A stretch of 64,000 nt of DNA from positions 81,292 through 145,291 of the forward strand of contig VXAA01003926.1 in the NCBI GenBank assembly GCA_013399115.1. Direction: 5' to 3'. Source of the stretch: Anseranas semipalmata. Taxonomy: Eukaryota; Chordata; Aves; Anseriformes; Anseranatidae. The translations under genes were made by a program, and so were the position numbers. The first letter of the stretch is position 1. Every line of letters begins with the position of its first letter. The notes under the pieces are model-generated. The model made no database searches. It worked only from the letters and a program-made list of their open reading frames with translations, and was not told the origin of the DNA. Below, in pieces: positions 25,779 to 38,033 of this stretch.

Positions 25779-25862
25779 CTTCATGTGCAACTACCTTACA
25801 CCATTGCACAGGAGGTGAACGATCACTTTTCAGCTTTACAGAGTTATTGTCACTCAGCATTG
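25741..25862 (-). CDS. ST3GAL5: ST3GAL5 first coding exon: 5' UTR part plus start codon and residues 1-12
   Basis: The exon is bounded by an acceptor (T-rich tract ending in acag, AG at 25863-25864) and a consensus donor GTAAGT beginning at 25740. I chose the ATG at 25776-25778 because it begins MRRP, as in the short mammalian form. Its frame joins cleanly through the split codon 13 (AA|A, Lys) to the membrane segment in the next exon. The start context is fair, with A at -3. The exon also contains an upstream ATG at 25858-25860. That ATG opens a different frame whose residues resemble the longer mammalian N-terminal tail, and it is out of frame with the enzyme (see findings). Confidence 0.85.
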
Positions 25863-26395
25863 CTGTAAAAAAGAAAAAAAAGGTTTTATGACAACTTTTT
25901 CTGAATGGAGAAAATGTTCAAAGGACACTGAATGACTGAACTTGCTCTGCTTGCCAGCAAAGACTGTGATTCTTGCTTTTTATGATTATCATGTCAGGAA
26001 TACTGAATCACTCCTGACGTCCTTATGATTGAGAACATACTCATTTCAGATGCACAGCCAGGAAATGATACTAAAAATATGTAAACGTTTCCATGTATAA
26101 GTCTTTGCATTCTTCATAAGCCTGAAGTCTAATAACTGCAACTCCATGAAGTACTGTCAAACACTTTTGTTTGATCTCAGTCAAACACCAATTTGTTTGA
26201 GCATTCATTACAATCCAGGCAGAAAAATCTATGCAATGTGCTCAGGGTATGTAGGATGCCTGAATCAAGATGTCCAAGTACTGTGATGTGAGCAGGCTTC
26301 AAGCATGCTCCCAGCACACAGAACCTGTATGCACCATCCCCATCCCCAAAACTGGAGCCCATATCTCTGATCAATCCCCTGAGGTTAATCAAACC

Positions 26396-26413
26396 TAGAA
26401 TCATAGAATATCC
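26396..26413 (-). mobile_element. detached 3' tail of the minus-strand CR1
   Basis: AGAATCATAGAATATCC is the complement of the CR1 terminal octamers plus the first bases of the 3' end. It continues logically into the sequence at 27138, after the intervening plus-strand CR1 is skipped. Confidence 0.7.
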
Positions 26414-27137
26414 CATGTGTACAGCCTGGGAGAAGAACTCACTGAGAGCAGCCCTGCCAAGAAGGACATGGGGGTTCTGGTGGACGAAAAGCTCGACATG
26501 AGCCAGCAGTGTGTGCTTGCAGCCCAGAAGGCCAGCTGTGTCCTGGGCTGCATCAGCAGAGGTGTGGCAGCAGGCCGAGGGAGGTGACTGTGCCCCTCTG
26601 CTCTGCCCTCGTGAGGCCCCACTTGGAGCACTGCGTCCAGGTGTGGGGCCCCCAGCACAAGAAGGACATGGAGCTGTTAGAGCAGGTCCAGAGGAGGCCA
26701 CAAAGATGCTCAGAGGGCTGGAGCAGCTCTCCTATAAGGAAAGGCTGAGAGCTGGGAATGTTCAGCCTGAAGAAGAGATGGCTCCGGGGAGACCTCACTG
26801 CAGCCTTTCAATACTTAAAGGGTTCTTATAAAAAAGATGGAGAGCAACTTTTCACTCAGACAGATAGTGATAGGACTAGGGAGAATGGTTTTAAACTAAA
26901 AGGGAGGAGATTTAGATAAAAGAACTTCCTCCTAACATCTACTCAGAGGGTGGGGAGGCACTGGAACAGGTTGCCCAGAGAAGCTGTGGATGCCCCATCC
27001 CTGGAGGTGTTCAAGGCCAGGCTGGATGAGGCCCCAGACAACCTGATTTAGTGAGCAGCATCCCTACCCATGGCAGGGGGGTTGGAGCTGGATGATCTTT
27101 AAGGTCCCTTCCAACCCAAAACGTTCTATGATTCTAT
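26414..27137 (+). mobile_element. CR1 retrotransposon, 5'-truncated, plus orientation
   Basis: The sequence follows the 3' part of avian CR1: the end of the reverse transcriptase frame ([23 protein letters not shown] in one frame), then the 3' untranslated part. It finishes with the diagnostic GATGATCTTTAAGGTCCCTTCCAACCC and tandem ATTCTATG units at 27124-27137. It is flanked by an apparent 8-bp direct repeat GAATATCC at 26406-26413 and 27138-27145, which suggests insertion into another CR1. It is broken by frameshifts and is not a working element. Confidence 0.9.
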
Positions 27138-27943
27138 GAATATCCTGAGTTGGAAGGGACCCACAAGGATCAGAGTCCAACTCCTGGCTCCACACAGGAC
27201 CACCCAACAACCAGACCATGTGTCTGAGAGCGTTGTCCAAACACTTCTTGAACTCCGGCAGGCTCAGTGCCGTGACCACTTCCCTGGGGAGCCTGTTCCA
27301 GTGCCCGACCACCTTCTCAGTGAAGAACCTTTTCCTAACACCCAGCCTGACCCTCCCCTGTCACAGCTCCATGCCGTTCCCTCGGGTCCTGTCGCTGTCA
27401 CCAGAGAGCAGAGATCAGCGCCTGCCCCTCCGCTCCCCTCGTGAGGAAGCTGCAGGCCGCCATGAGGCCTCCCCTCAGCCTCCTCTGCTCTGGGCTGAAC
27501 AAACCAAGGGACCTCAGCCGCTCCTCATGTACACCTTGCCCTCTAAATCCTTCACCATCTTTGTAGAACTGTAAGAGAGTGTCCAAAGGAAGACTATATC
27601 CTTGTTATACTGCGATGCCCAAAACTGCACATGGTGCTCAAGGTGACGCCACACCAGCGCAGAGCAGAGCGGGACAATCCCTTCCATCAACCTACTAGCA
27701 GTGCTGTGCCTGACGCACCCCAGGGTACAGTTGGCCCTCCTGGCCGCCAGGGCACACTGCTGACTCACGTTCAATTTGCCATCAGCCAGAACCCCCAGAT
27801 CCCTTTCTGCAGGGCCCCGCGTCCCCCAGTCTGTACGTACAGCCAGGGCTGCCCCGTCCCAGATGCAGAATCCAGCACTTGCTCTTGTTAAACTTCATAC
27901 GGTTGGTGATTGCCCAGCCCTCTAATTTGTCAAGATCTCTCTG
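27138..27943 (-). mobile_element. CR1 retrotransposon, 5'-truncated, minus orientation, host of the nested CR1
   Basis: Read on the minus strand this is another CR1 3' region, ending in the GGTCCCTTCCAACTCAGGATATTC type tail. The outermost tail (ATTCTATGATTCT on the minus strand) is found at 26412-26396, on the far side of the plus-strand CR1, so this copy was split by the other. At the right it stops abruptly after CAAGATCTCTCTG near 27943. It contains only degraded reverse-transcriptase codons. Confidence 0.88.
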
Positions 27944-30900
27944 ATCATTAGGCTGAATCTACCGCCGACCTCTTCAGAAGCCCCAGCAACACGGTCAGCA
28001 ACTTCAGCAGCAAGCACAAGAAAGGACATGCAGGAAACTCTGCCCAGAGGCAGCAGGGCCGGGATGCTGCCAGCACAGCGGCAGTTTCTGTGCCCAGCAG
28101 CAGCTCCCCTCCTATGAACGCCGCGAGCCCAGCAGGAGCGCACAGCACTCCCATGCAGATGGGCAAGTCACCCGTCAGTAGCAACAAGCAATCTCACCAC
28201 TTTGCAAGAGACAGTTTGTAAGCTCCCACGAGTTTCTATCAGCATGCTTCAATTCTGATTTTGGAAAGAAAAATGCAGGCTGGCACACCAGCTTTTCATA
28301 GGCTGCTGCCATTAATCTAAGATCCGAGCAAACACAGAAACGCTACGCAAAGCCTAACCGTACAAGTTTGCTGTCTTTGCACGGAACGGAGAAGGGACGC
28401 AGGCAAGGGCTTTTACTGCCGTACTGACCTCCTGAAGCAGCTCCCTTTGATCAGACAACCATGGAAGGTACGGCCTGATCCTCCACACCAGAGGAGCTCA
28501 GCCCTACTCGCTCCCTTTGATCTCAGCACTTCTCTCCCTGCGCAACACCGCAAAGACGTTCACACTCTTCTGCTCTCTTGCCAAGAACCCTGTCACAGGG
28601 AAGTTTAAAAAAAAAGCAGGTCTAAGAGAAGGCTTTTATCTAGAGACAATTTTCCCAATTCTCTCTTTTCTGCTCCACCCCATTTTATATGGGGTATCAC
28701 CCATTTGAATTAACCTGTATTGCCACCTCGAACCACTATCTATTTGAACAACCAGCTGATGTTCTGAAACACAAGGATGAAGGAGCTGATGAGACAGACA
28801 GGTCCCCTCCAGTCCTCAAATCCAGCCCCCTAAAATTTGAGGGATACCTAATTCAGAAGATGACACAAAGTCTCTTTCTCTTTGCACTGCCACGGATCGT
28901 TTCTCAGTAACGAATCCAAGATACACCGCAGAAGGTCAAAAGCCACACACAGTCACAGCAGGGCAGAGATCAATGCCAGCATCTTCCATCGTTTGAAGAG
29001 CAGACAACACTTATGTGATGCTTTCTGGAGCCACCTGCAAGCAGTCACATACCACAGAACAGCAAGGCAAAAAAAGCTTTTTTTTTTTTGCCAGCAGAAA
29101 ATTTCACCGCTTACCTCAAACATAACAATACTGAAATAACCAAGCTACCTAAGAACCTCAAAATACCCACCTAGCTGTATTTATTAATCGCACAGACTGA
29201 GCTGCCACACCCATTTGTAGACCTTTGTAACAAAGCAGCAATACCTTACTGAAAACTACACTTTTTAGTAGGTCTGAAAGCACTGAACAAACAGGTCGTT
29301 ATCACTATGCTCGTCTTGGAACGAGGCAAACCAAAACCCAAGCATTAAGCAACAGCCAAAGTCCCCCAGGACGCCAGCAGTTAAGCTGGAAATCAAATCC
29401 AGCTCCAAGCTCCCACACCACCTGCCAGGACACAGGACAGCAGGTCACAGGGAACCTGTCAAGCCTTACAGTCTCATCATTTTCACAGAGCAACGCCTTG
29501 TCTTTACAAGCTGCATCTACACCACTGAACAAAAACAGCACTGAGGAGCTAACGCGGGTGTTTACACCACCAGCACCACCCCAGCCACCTGCATTACAAG
29601 TCCATTTTGCTCTCAGCCAAGATTCACAGCAAACCAATCAAGCCAACGTGGGCAGAGACTTAGCACGCATCAGGAAAATTTGCCCCAAGGACCATACCCT
29701 TGAGCCAGGATGGATCACTGAGCTGAACTGCTTTACCTCGAGGCATCCAGCACTATCCCAACAGGACTTGCACGATTGCCTTATATTCCAGGACATGACT
29801 TACATCCTTCCTGCCGCGCTGCACAGACACGACAACTAAGCACCCCTCACCATTACTTGGGACCCAGCGGCTTTACACCCACGCATCTTGGAGACAACAG
29901 GCATCGGTCACACGGAGATCACGCTGCCAGCACGCGCCTGGAGCAGCCCCGGCTCCTGCAGCCGGCCAGCACGGTCCCATACGGTGCATGGAGCGAGTGG
30001 CGATCCGAGCACGCAGGAGAGTGGGAGGAGAGCATAAGCAAAGGCTTGCAGAACATGTGCAAAGTCCAGGCTTGCTCCACGCGCTGTAGGGAGCACACGT
30101 AGCCGGGTCACCTCGGAGACTGGCTCAGACCAGCACGAGCAAGGGGCGCTCGGCACTGTTTGACAAGAGGGAAGCGGCTCGCTCCCTGATACGGATGGCT
30201 TTACTGCACGGACGTGATCACCCGATGCTGCATATGCCTAAGCCATAACGTACAATAAAACAATAATTACATCTCTTGTTTCCACGGATCTCTACATACA
30301 CAGTTGGGGTAAAGTATAAAAGGGACCCTTTCTTTGAACAAGAAAAAAGGCTGATTAAAAACCAGAACAATGCAGGTAACAATTATCTCTTGGATAAGGA
30401 ATCTAAAGAGGTAATTTGATGATAGTCTTTAGGAACCTAGAGCCGAGAGACTTCAGCATGAAAGAATCACTGTCACACAAACTATCAGAGGATCCCGCCA
30501 TGAAGAAAGTATTGCAACAACATACCAAGTGGTACAGTGAGTTCTGGCCCTGGGATTGGCAAAATTTATGAAGGAAATGCTCCAGATTAAGCACACACCA
30601 TCCAGCAGTTTGAATCAAACCCACAAAGTTTTATGGCTTGAATTACAAGGGTAGGATGAAAGCCTTGCTGCCTTTGTTTTTTTCAAAGCAGATTTTTATT
30701 TGTTTGCAGATTAGTCTTTCCTACTCTAGGACCCAGGTTTCATCACAATTTGACAAAAACACTTGCTTGTGAAAGCCTGTCCAGTGTATATAAAACTTTA
30801 TATTGCCCAATAGTAATAACATGCTCCTGCAGCACAGAGTGACACGGTCCATCTCCTCTGCAGCATAAATTGTCAAAAAGCAGTCTGCAAACAGTAAGCT

Positions 30901-32384
30901 TTCAAGAATTTCCAAGGAGGAGAATTTCCTACTATAGCCCTGTGTACTGAGCTCCTACAGATGTGCGTTTCATGAAGCCTTTCAAAACAAAAGGGAAGGC
31001 TGCAAAGATCTGAAAGGGAAGGAACCACAGAGGTGGAGAGTGATGAAGAAGGGGATTAGCACGGAACGTGGGGCTGCAATAAACACGTACTATCAGCAAG
31101 TCTTCCCTGCCTCCGAGCAAAATAAATTCCAGTCACTCCTCATCGTGGATGTGCAAAAAGCTAGCCAGCTTATTAAACAAGGAAACACAGAGGATTTCAT
31201 TAATCAACTTGGCACATTCTTTTTGAGTCCAACTCTTATTATTTAGCATACTCAATGTTTTTTATTTGGTCTGTTTATATGACTGAAATAATGTCAGTTT
31301 TCATTTCATTTGCAATAGTCTGCTTCAGGCTGACTTTTGTCAGTTCTGTTAACTTCAGATGGTTCCTTTGCTGATCAAATAAAAACACACACATATATGT
31401 CCAGCACAGCAATTTTTTAAAAACTGCTCGGAGTTTGATCCTGCATTCTTAACTGAGTCAATAAGCCTCTTCCACTGGCTGGAATGGCAAAAGAGCAAGG
31501 CAGGCAGTAACAAACACCTGAGCGGGCACCTCTCCCACAATCTTCTTGAGCTTTGGAAAAAAAAAAAAAAAGTCTTAGAGTTTACAGAGAGGACCATGGC
31601 AGTCAAGAAAGCAAGCACTGAAGACAAGCTACGCCTATAGCACCGTACATACATTCAGATGTTGCTGTTTGCATACACCACTATGCCCTTTCAGAAAGGG
31701 GCAGTGCTACAGTTGCTTTGAGAGCCATGAATGCAAATGTCTCAATTTGCTTACAAAAGATGTCTCTGCAGTAATGCTGGGTTACAATCACATTTTGCAC
31801 TGACATTTCCATACTACCCATTGTGGTGCAATTAGTGAGGACTCGAGGGACTTAAATTTGCCTTTCATCTACTGAACTTAAGTGATCTCTGTAAAGCTGC
31901 TGTGAAAGCTAAACTATCCATCAGTAGGAATACACTCCAAAGCTTTTTGTGGTGTTATTCTTTTCACCATAATTTACTTTTGTCTCATTGTTATTCTTAA
32001 GCAGACGCGATTTCCACACTTGGAATATTTCAGAAGCAATGAATTGAAGTCTTTGGGACTTAAAGTCTTTTTATGTGGGAATGCTAAGCAACAAAAAGCA
32101 GCGTGTGTCAAGTTGTACGTGACCACTGCCGCACCCTGAAAAATTGTGTTTGGTTATGCAGAGCACCTGGATATACCCAAAGACAGGGACTCTCAGCCCC
32201 TGTTGCTCCAGCACTACCAGCTGTGTTACAAGACACAGAGACAGAACCAGAGCAGCCTGCAAACAAGTGCAGGAGGCATACCTACATCCCTCACCATCCT
32301 CATTAAGGACCCTGAACCGTAACCCCATGCAGTGGATGTTGTCTCCACCTGCACATGGACAGTTATCAGCAACCTGCAACTGCA

Positions 32385-32452
32385 CACAGAATATCCCGAG
32401 TTGGAAGGGACCCACGTGGATCATCGAGCCCACCTCAGTCCTACCAGAGTCC
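32385..32452 (-). mobile_element. CR1 fragment, minus orientation
   Basis: AGAATATCCCGAGTTGGAAGGGACCCA and the following bases match the 3' end of CR1 in reverse, close to the copy at 27138. Only about 65 bases are recognisable. Confidence 0.75.
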
Positions 32453-35400
32453 ATGGGGAAGCTGCCCTAGGCAAGCCACTGCTGAAAGCCCAGCAGGACA
32501 AGTGGCATCTTCTTTCTGTTCTACAGCTGTATAGCATCTAGCACAACATCAACTACACCTGAAGCTTCTAGGAGTTGAAAATACAAACCAATGTTCTCTC
32601 TCCCAGTAGCACCAGAAACAGTAGAAACAACAAGCTTTATGAGTCATCCACAAGACAGTCCATCTCAAGGTCTAGGTGCACAACACAGTTTTTGAAGTTC
32701 AGGTAAAAAGATGGGAAGCTTGCAGTATAAAGTCCACAGCAACTGAAGACACACCCTATATAAAGTAATTACTAGTCAAGAGCAATAGGGCTTGAACAGG
32801 CAGTAAAACACGTGGTAAAACTAACACAAAACACCCCAGAAACACCTGCTCGTTTCATGCCCCCTCCTCTAAATCAGATACACACAAACTTCTTTAGAAA
32901 CCTACTTTCAAAAACAGTAAATGATAAAATGAAAGCTATTTGGTTTTAAGCAACATTTATGTTTCAGCAGACAAAGGTGAAATGTAAAAGGAAGAGGTCT
33001 TTTCACACAGGAGAAACTCTAGCAAGATATTTGTCACTGAGATGCTGTGCACATTATCAATGATGAATTCTGCATGAACTCCCTGTTCAAGACTTTTTTT
33101 TTTTTTTTAAACAGAGACATACTCCAAAAATTCCTACAAAGTGTTGGAAGAGTACCTTTAAGGAAACTTTAATTGATTACAGATTGTTTCCTGGGACACA
33201 TTTGAGTAAAACAGCAAAAATTAAGTGAAAACTACACCACTAACCTCTGTGACTACTTGCCAGGGCTGTGCCCATGAAAAGGATTACACATTTTGTCTGT
33301 CTTCATTACTGACCAAATAGCTGAGACACTACATCCATCTCGAAAGCCTTAATGAAGAACAATATTTGAATAGAATGTTAAGTAGCAAAAGGAAAATTAG
33401 TTTGGTAAAATTTATAGTTAGGGTAAATGTTGTTTACTTCTGCAGTACTGAAACCCCTAGAGATCGAAGAAGATAAGGTTTACCTAAGACTAAAAAAAAA
33501 CACAAGGGAAAATTGTTAACTGGGTAGTAGTTCTTGTGGCTTGCCTTTTTTTTTTTTTTTAAGATGTAAAAAATGTTTAAGAGCCGTCAGTTAAGCAGAG
33601 CCTCTTATCTGAAAACAACACCTAAGAAAATACAAAATTTAAAAAGGAAAAGAAGATAAAGAAGTTAATAGATACATTAAAAAAAAAGGGGGGGGGGGTT
33701 CAGAAATCTGTATAAAGCTCTCACAGTTCCATCCCACATCCTCAAAACCTGCCGAGCTCTCTGGAGTGGGCAAAACAGCCTTGATTTGGGGAATTTTTAC
33801 CTAACTGAATTTATTTCCAATTAATGCAACTTCTAATCATTGATTCAAATATTGTGCGGGGAGAATGACAAGTTAACCCATAAGTAAACACCTTTCTTTC
33901 CCCTTTCCCAGTCCTCCTCCCTTCCTTGTCTCTATTTCCCTTCTTTTTGCCACAGGTTACACAGATCCAATCCCAGCTCCTCTGGGGAGGCAATGGACAG
34001 TGCAGGAGCATGGGGCCACATGTCCCCAAGAGTGTCCCCCAGGGCATCTCCTGCCCCTCGTGGCTTCTGCTCGCTCTTGAACACATCTGAGCAGGGTCAC
34101 CATTTGTGCCCAGCTGAGGTTTTGGTGCAGATGGGTTATTTACATGGGTTTCCGAGCTAGCCGGAACGAGCTGGGAAATTTCGTGGCACACACAGGCTAC
34201 CTCTGCTACAAAACCTGTCATTCATGCTCAATGCACTCCCTCTCCCAAGTCTCCTACATCAATCCATGATACCTTCAGATCCTTCCTACGCTTTCAAACT
34301 TCATCTCTTGACTGGAAAGAATAAGCCATAATGAAAGAAATTTTGCAAATAAGCTCTGTTCTGCTTAAAAGAAATCATAATAAACAATTTTCTCTTTTAA
34401 TCAACAGTGGACGAAGCCCCCTCCCATTCAGGGAAAAAAAAGATAATACAAAGAACAAAAAAGTTGAAGCTAAGTCAAACTCCTACCTTACAACTGCAGT
34501 AAAACAGAGCTATTTTTATCCACCCAAAACACTGAGTCTTTCTTAAATACAAAACCAGTTTGGAAATATACTCTCTTGTGACTTACAAGGATTTGTTAGT
34601 AAACAGCCAACCAACCTGGAACAATATATGAGCAAGAGGCACTCGGGAAATTGCCCCACAGCGAAGGCCTGCCTTTCTTTCCAATGGTATCTGCAGAGGT
34701 GAATCCAGATTTTTAAGCCAAATTTCAAACACAGGTTTTAAAGGCCAACTGAAAAGTTGCCCAGATGTTGAAATTGGATCTCAAACCTACCCAATGAAAG
34801 TAAAAATCCTTTTATCTGAATGGGCCCACTTGTCCAGAGTAACAAAATACACAGGAAAGAGTGGGAAATGAGAAGAAACAGACAATTTATTCTAAAGGAA
34901 CTGTTTCTGATTGAGAAATCTCTTTCTGCAACACAATAAAGTTTGAAATATCTTCTTTAAGACTTTTTTTCAATGGCACATGACAATAATCCCTTAGAAC
35001 TAGAAGCATGAGGAAAAATTCCTGAGATGTTAAAGATTTGAGGCAGACTTAGGGACATGCAGCAGCATGAAAGACTGCTGGGTTCCAATCTGTAGCAGTG
35101 TACTAACTATTGGGTTTTTATCCTCAAATAATCTTCTGATCACCTTACCGCTTAGCAGAAACATTCATAAATGAGAAGGGAGTAGTCTAGGAGCTGCTGC
35201 AGCTTCTCAACAGAGGGGAAACAAACTGCAACTAAAGTTAAAGATTAGAGACTCTGTCAATTATTTCTTCTGTTACCACTATATAAACCCCACAGTGAAG
35301 TTGGTACTTTAACATACCTAGACATTTGATAAACCTTATTTGAATATTATCAGCTTAGTACCTATTACTATCGAATGATAAAACCAAGGATGAGTATTTG

Positions 35401-36615
35401 ACAGACATGCCTCTTCTGATGAGCAGCAGAGTCCGTTGTTCCAGCTAGTTTAATAAAGTCTATAGAAACAACACTCCCTTGATGGCAAGAAGTTTAGCCT
35501 ATAATACGGTTATAAGCACCTACAACAGGACATTGATTACATTACTGTATAATGTGTCTTACAAAATGAACTTTGACTGGTAAGGCTTTTTAATCAGACA
35601 ATAAAAAGTAGAAACCAACGTACTCTGTACAATCTGCAGTTCATCTGGTCAAGATCCATCTTCTCAGCAAATGAGAATGTAATGCTCCATCCTACACATG
35701 CGGACAGAATTGGCAAAAAGCGAAAGGAGGGGTCAACAAAAACCTGGGAGCAGTCAGCAGGCTCTCCCAAAGGCACAGAAGGTTTGCAGGCAAAAGCTGT
35801 TTTGCTGGAAGCCACAAAAACCAGCAACTTAGAGGCATCATCATTTTCTCTCCTTGCCGTACAGTGTCCTACTTGCATTTTCTTCTAATTGTTTAATGGC
35901 AGATTCCCACGTCCTCTTTGCAACATCAACCACCAACTAACTCATGGCATCATTAATAACCTTAAATTATTGTGTCTAGTTGCCTGGTCTTTTCCTGAAG
36001 GAAGGATACACATAGCTAGTCTACAATTTGCTCCTAACCTTGGGTCATCCAGATCCAGCACACAAAAATTTGTTCCAGCTCAAATCCAGTTCAATTATTG
36101 ACATAATTAGAGATACTCGGAGTCTAACACGTCCTGAAGGAACGCTTCCTTCCAGCAGCATTCCCAGGAAGCTTTCTGGATAGTAACAGCTCCTGCTAAA
36201 ATAACGTTACAGGCAAAGAACTCTTACCGTGAGTCTGAATGAGGGTTCAATGTGCAAAATGGGGCTCACCCTCCCGATTTCACTCCTGCCTTGGCACCCT
36301 CTTCTCCAGTCAGGCTTTCCAAACTTTCCTAAGCTTTGCTGTGAAACCTCCCTCCGGTACAGCAGTGAGGAACAGCAAATACCTCTACCACAAACACAAG
36401 AATTACCAATAAGATGTCCTTCCAACACCAAGGAAAGCAACTGGTGCTTTGCGATAGAAGAAAACTATCTGAATTTGGAATTTTTCTGACTCCCAAATGA
36501 GCCACAGAAGGTCAGCTTTCCAGCCAAGCAGGAACCAACAGGTGAGTCAAAGCACTGCTGTTGTTTTCTTGGAAAGGAAACTTTTGAGCCTCCCCTCCCT
36601 GTTATTTTTCCTTAA

Positions 36616-36616
36616 N
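36616..36616. other. single ambiguous base (N)
   Basis: One N in the assembly, in non-coding sequence of the first intron. A second single N is at 59708 next to a T run. Confidence 1.
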
Positions 36617-37902
36617 TCTCCCTGTCCGGTTTACTTGTGCAAGGAACAGCAGCCTGCCTGCACAGGATGTTCAGAACCCGAGGTCAGGCACTCCTCTGAA
36701 CATCAGCTGAAGCAGGCAAACGTGCACGAAGAACAAACCAGAGCGTCCCACCAGACAGCACTCAGAAACCCGTCCTGTGCGCATCTCACACGCTCCTTTC
36801 TCCTTTCTGCCACACACTCTCCCCTCTGGACCACAAACCCTGCATTTGCACAAGCACTGCTCTGCTCCGGTCAGTGCTCTGCGGACGAGCTACAGCAGCC
36901 AGGAGGGGAGGAAGAGAGCACGGTGTATCAGCACAGCACCCACCCCTAGCTGGGCAAGTTCATCCAGCACAGTGGAAGGCATTTCTGAGCCCCTGCAAAG
37001 AAGCCAAAACAAACGAGGTCTTTCCCCTTACATGGGAAGCTTGAAGAATAAATCATCCCTAGAAGAAACGGTCAGAAAAGACAGGGCATAGCATTAATCT
37101 TTACTGGGCTAAGGAAACATGCCAGCAGACTTACACAGCCAAGATGTTTCATATTACATCTGAATTATGCAGCAGAATAGCACCGAACAACTAGTAATTA
37201 TGGGACGATGTTAATGGTACAGCAGCATTTTTACCACAGTATCATCTAACACTCCAAGAGATCATGGCAAAAGTCACACTTGATCCTATATAAGCAGAAG
37301 AGTCAATGCCAGAAGCATCCCATGAAGAAAAGGCTTAAAATTAATTGCAATATAGCAAAGAACGTTGCTAGGATCAATTTTAGTGGTTAATTTCTGAAGT
37401 GAAGACTTCGGTGACCTGAAGGCTGAAGTGAAGAGCGAGCGGTGAATGAAGAGCTGCTCCCAAGGAGAACAAAGAGCTCAACTTTTTTAGCTTCACGCAA
37501 CAGTTTGCGAGTTTGTCCTTAGGCACACCAAACACCAAAGAGGAAAGCAAACAATTCAAACAAAAGGAGAATGTTAGCACACAGGAAAAAGCGGTCATAA
37601 ATATATACGGACTAGGACTAAAAGATTCCTGAGCAGCAAAGGAATAGCCTTCCCATAGGAGTAATGGAAAATAACAGCCCACACAAGTTTTAAGAATTAA
37701 TAATTAATAATTTATGAATGACCTTACGAGAGAGTTGCCTGCAACTGGGGAGACTTCTCTGTCATCGAGAAGTCCTTCCTCCAAACTGCCGGTGTGCGGT
37801 TTCAAAGCATCAGATGTACCCGCTGCAGATGCTCTACTCTGTTGTGTTTGAAAAGTTGTGTCCAGACTCGCTTGTAACGTGAAAATTCCTCCGTGACAAA
37901 CT

Positions 37903-38033
37903 TAATCATAGAATCATAGAACGGCATGGGTTGAAAAGGACCTTAAAGATCATCTAGTTTCAACCCCCCTGCTCTGGGCAGGGTTGCCAACTACTAGAGC
38001 AGGCTGCCCAGCGCCACATCCAGCCTGGCCTTA
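37903..38033 (-). mobile_element. CR1 fragment, minus orientation
   Basis: It starts with AATCATAGAATCATAGAA, the complement of two terminal octamers. It continues with GGACCTTAAAGATCATCTAGTT and CAGGCTGCCCAG...CCAGCCTGGCCTT, all standard avian CR1 3'-end sequence. Severely 5'-truncated. Confidence 0.92.

Noticed and set aside
26177..26701. Minus-strand ORF of 174 residues
   Set aside because: Most of it is the reverse complement of the plus-strand CR1; the remainder is unremarkable intron.
36497..36949. Plus-strand ORF of 150 residues
   Set aside because: It contains an ambiguous base, shows no family resemblance or exon borders, and other frames are open too.
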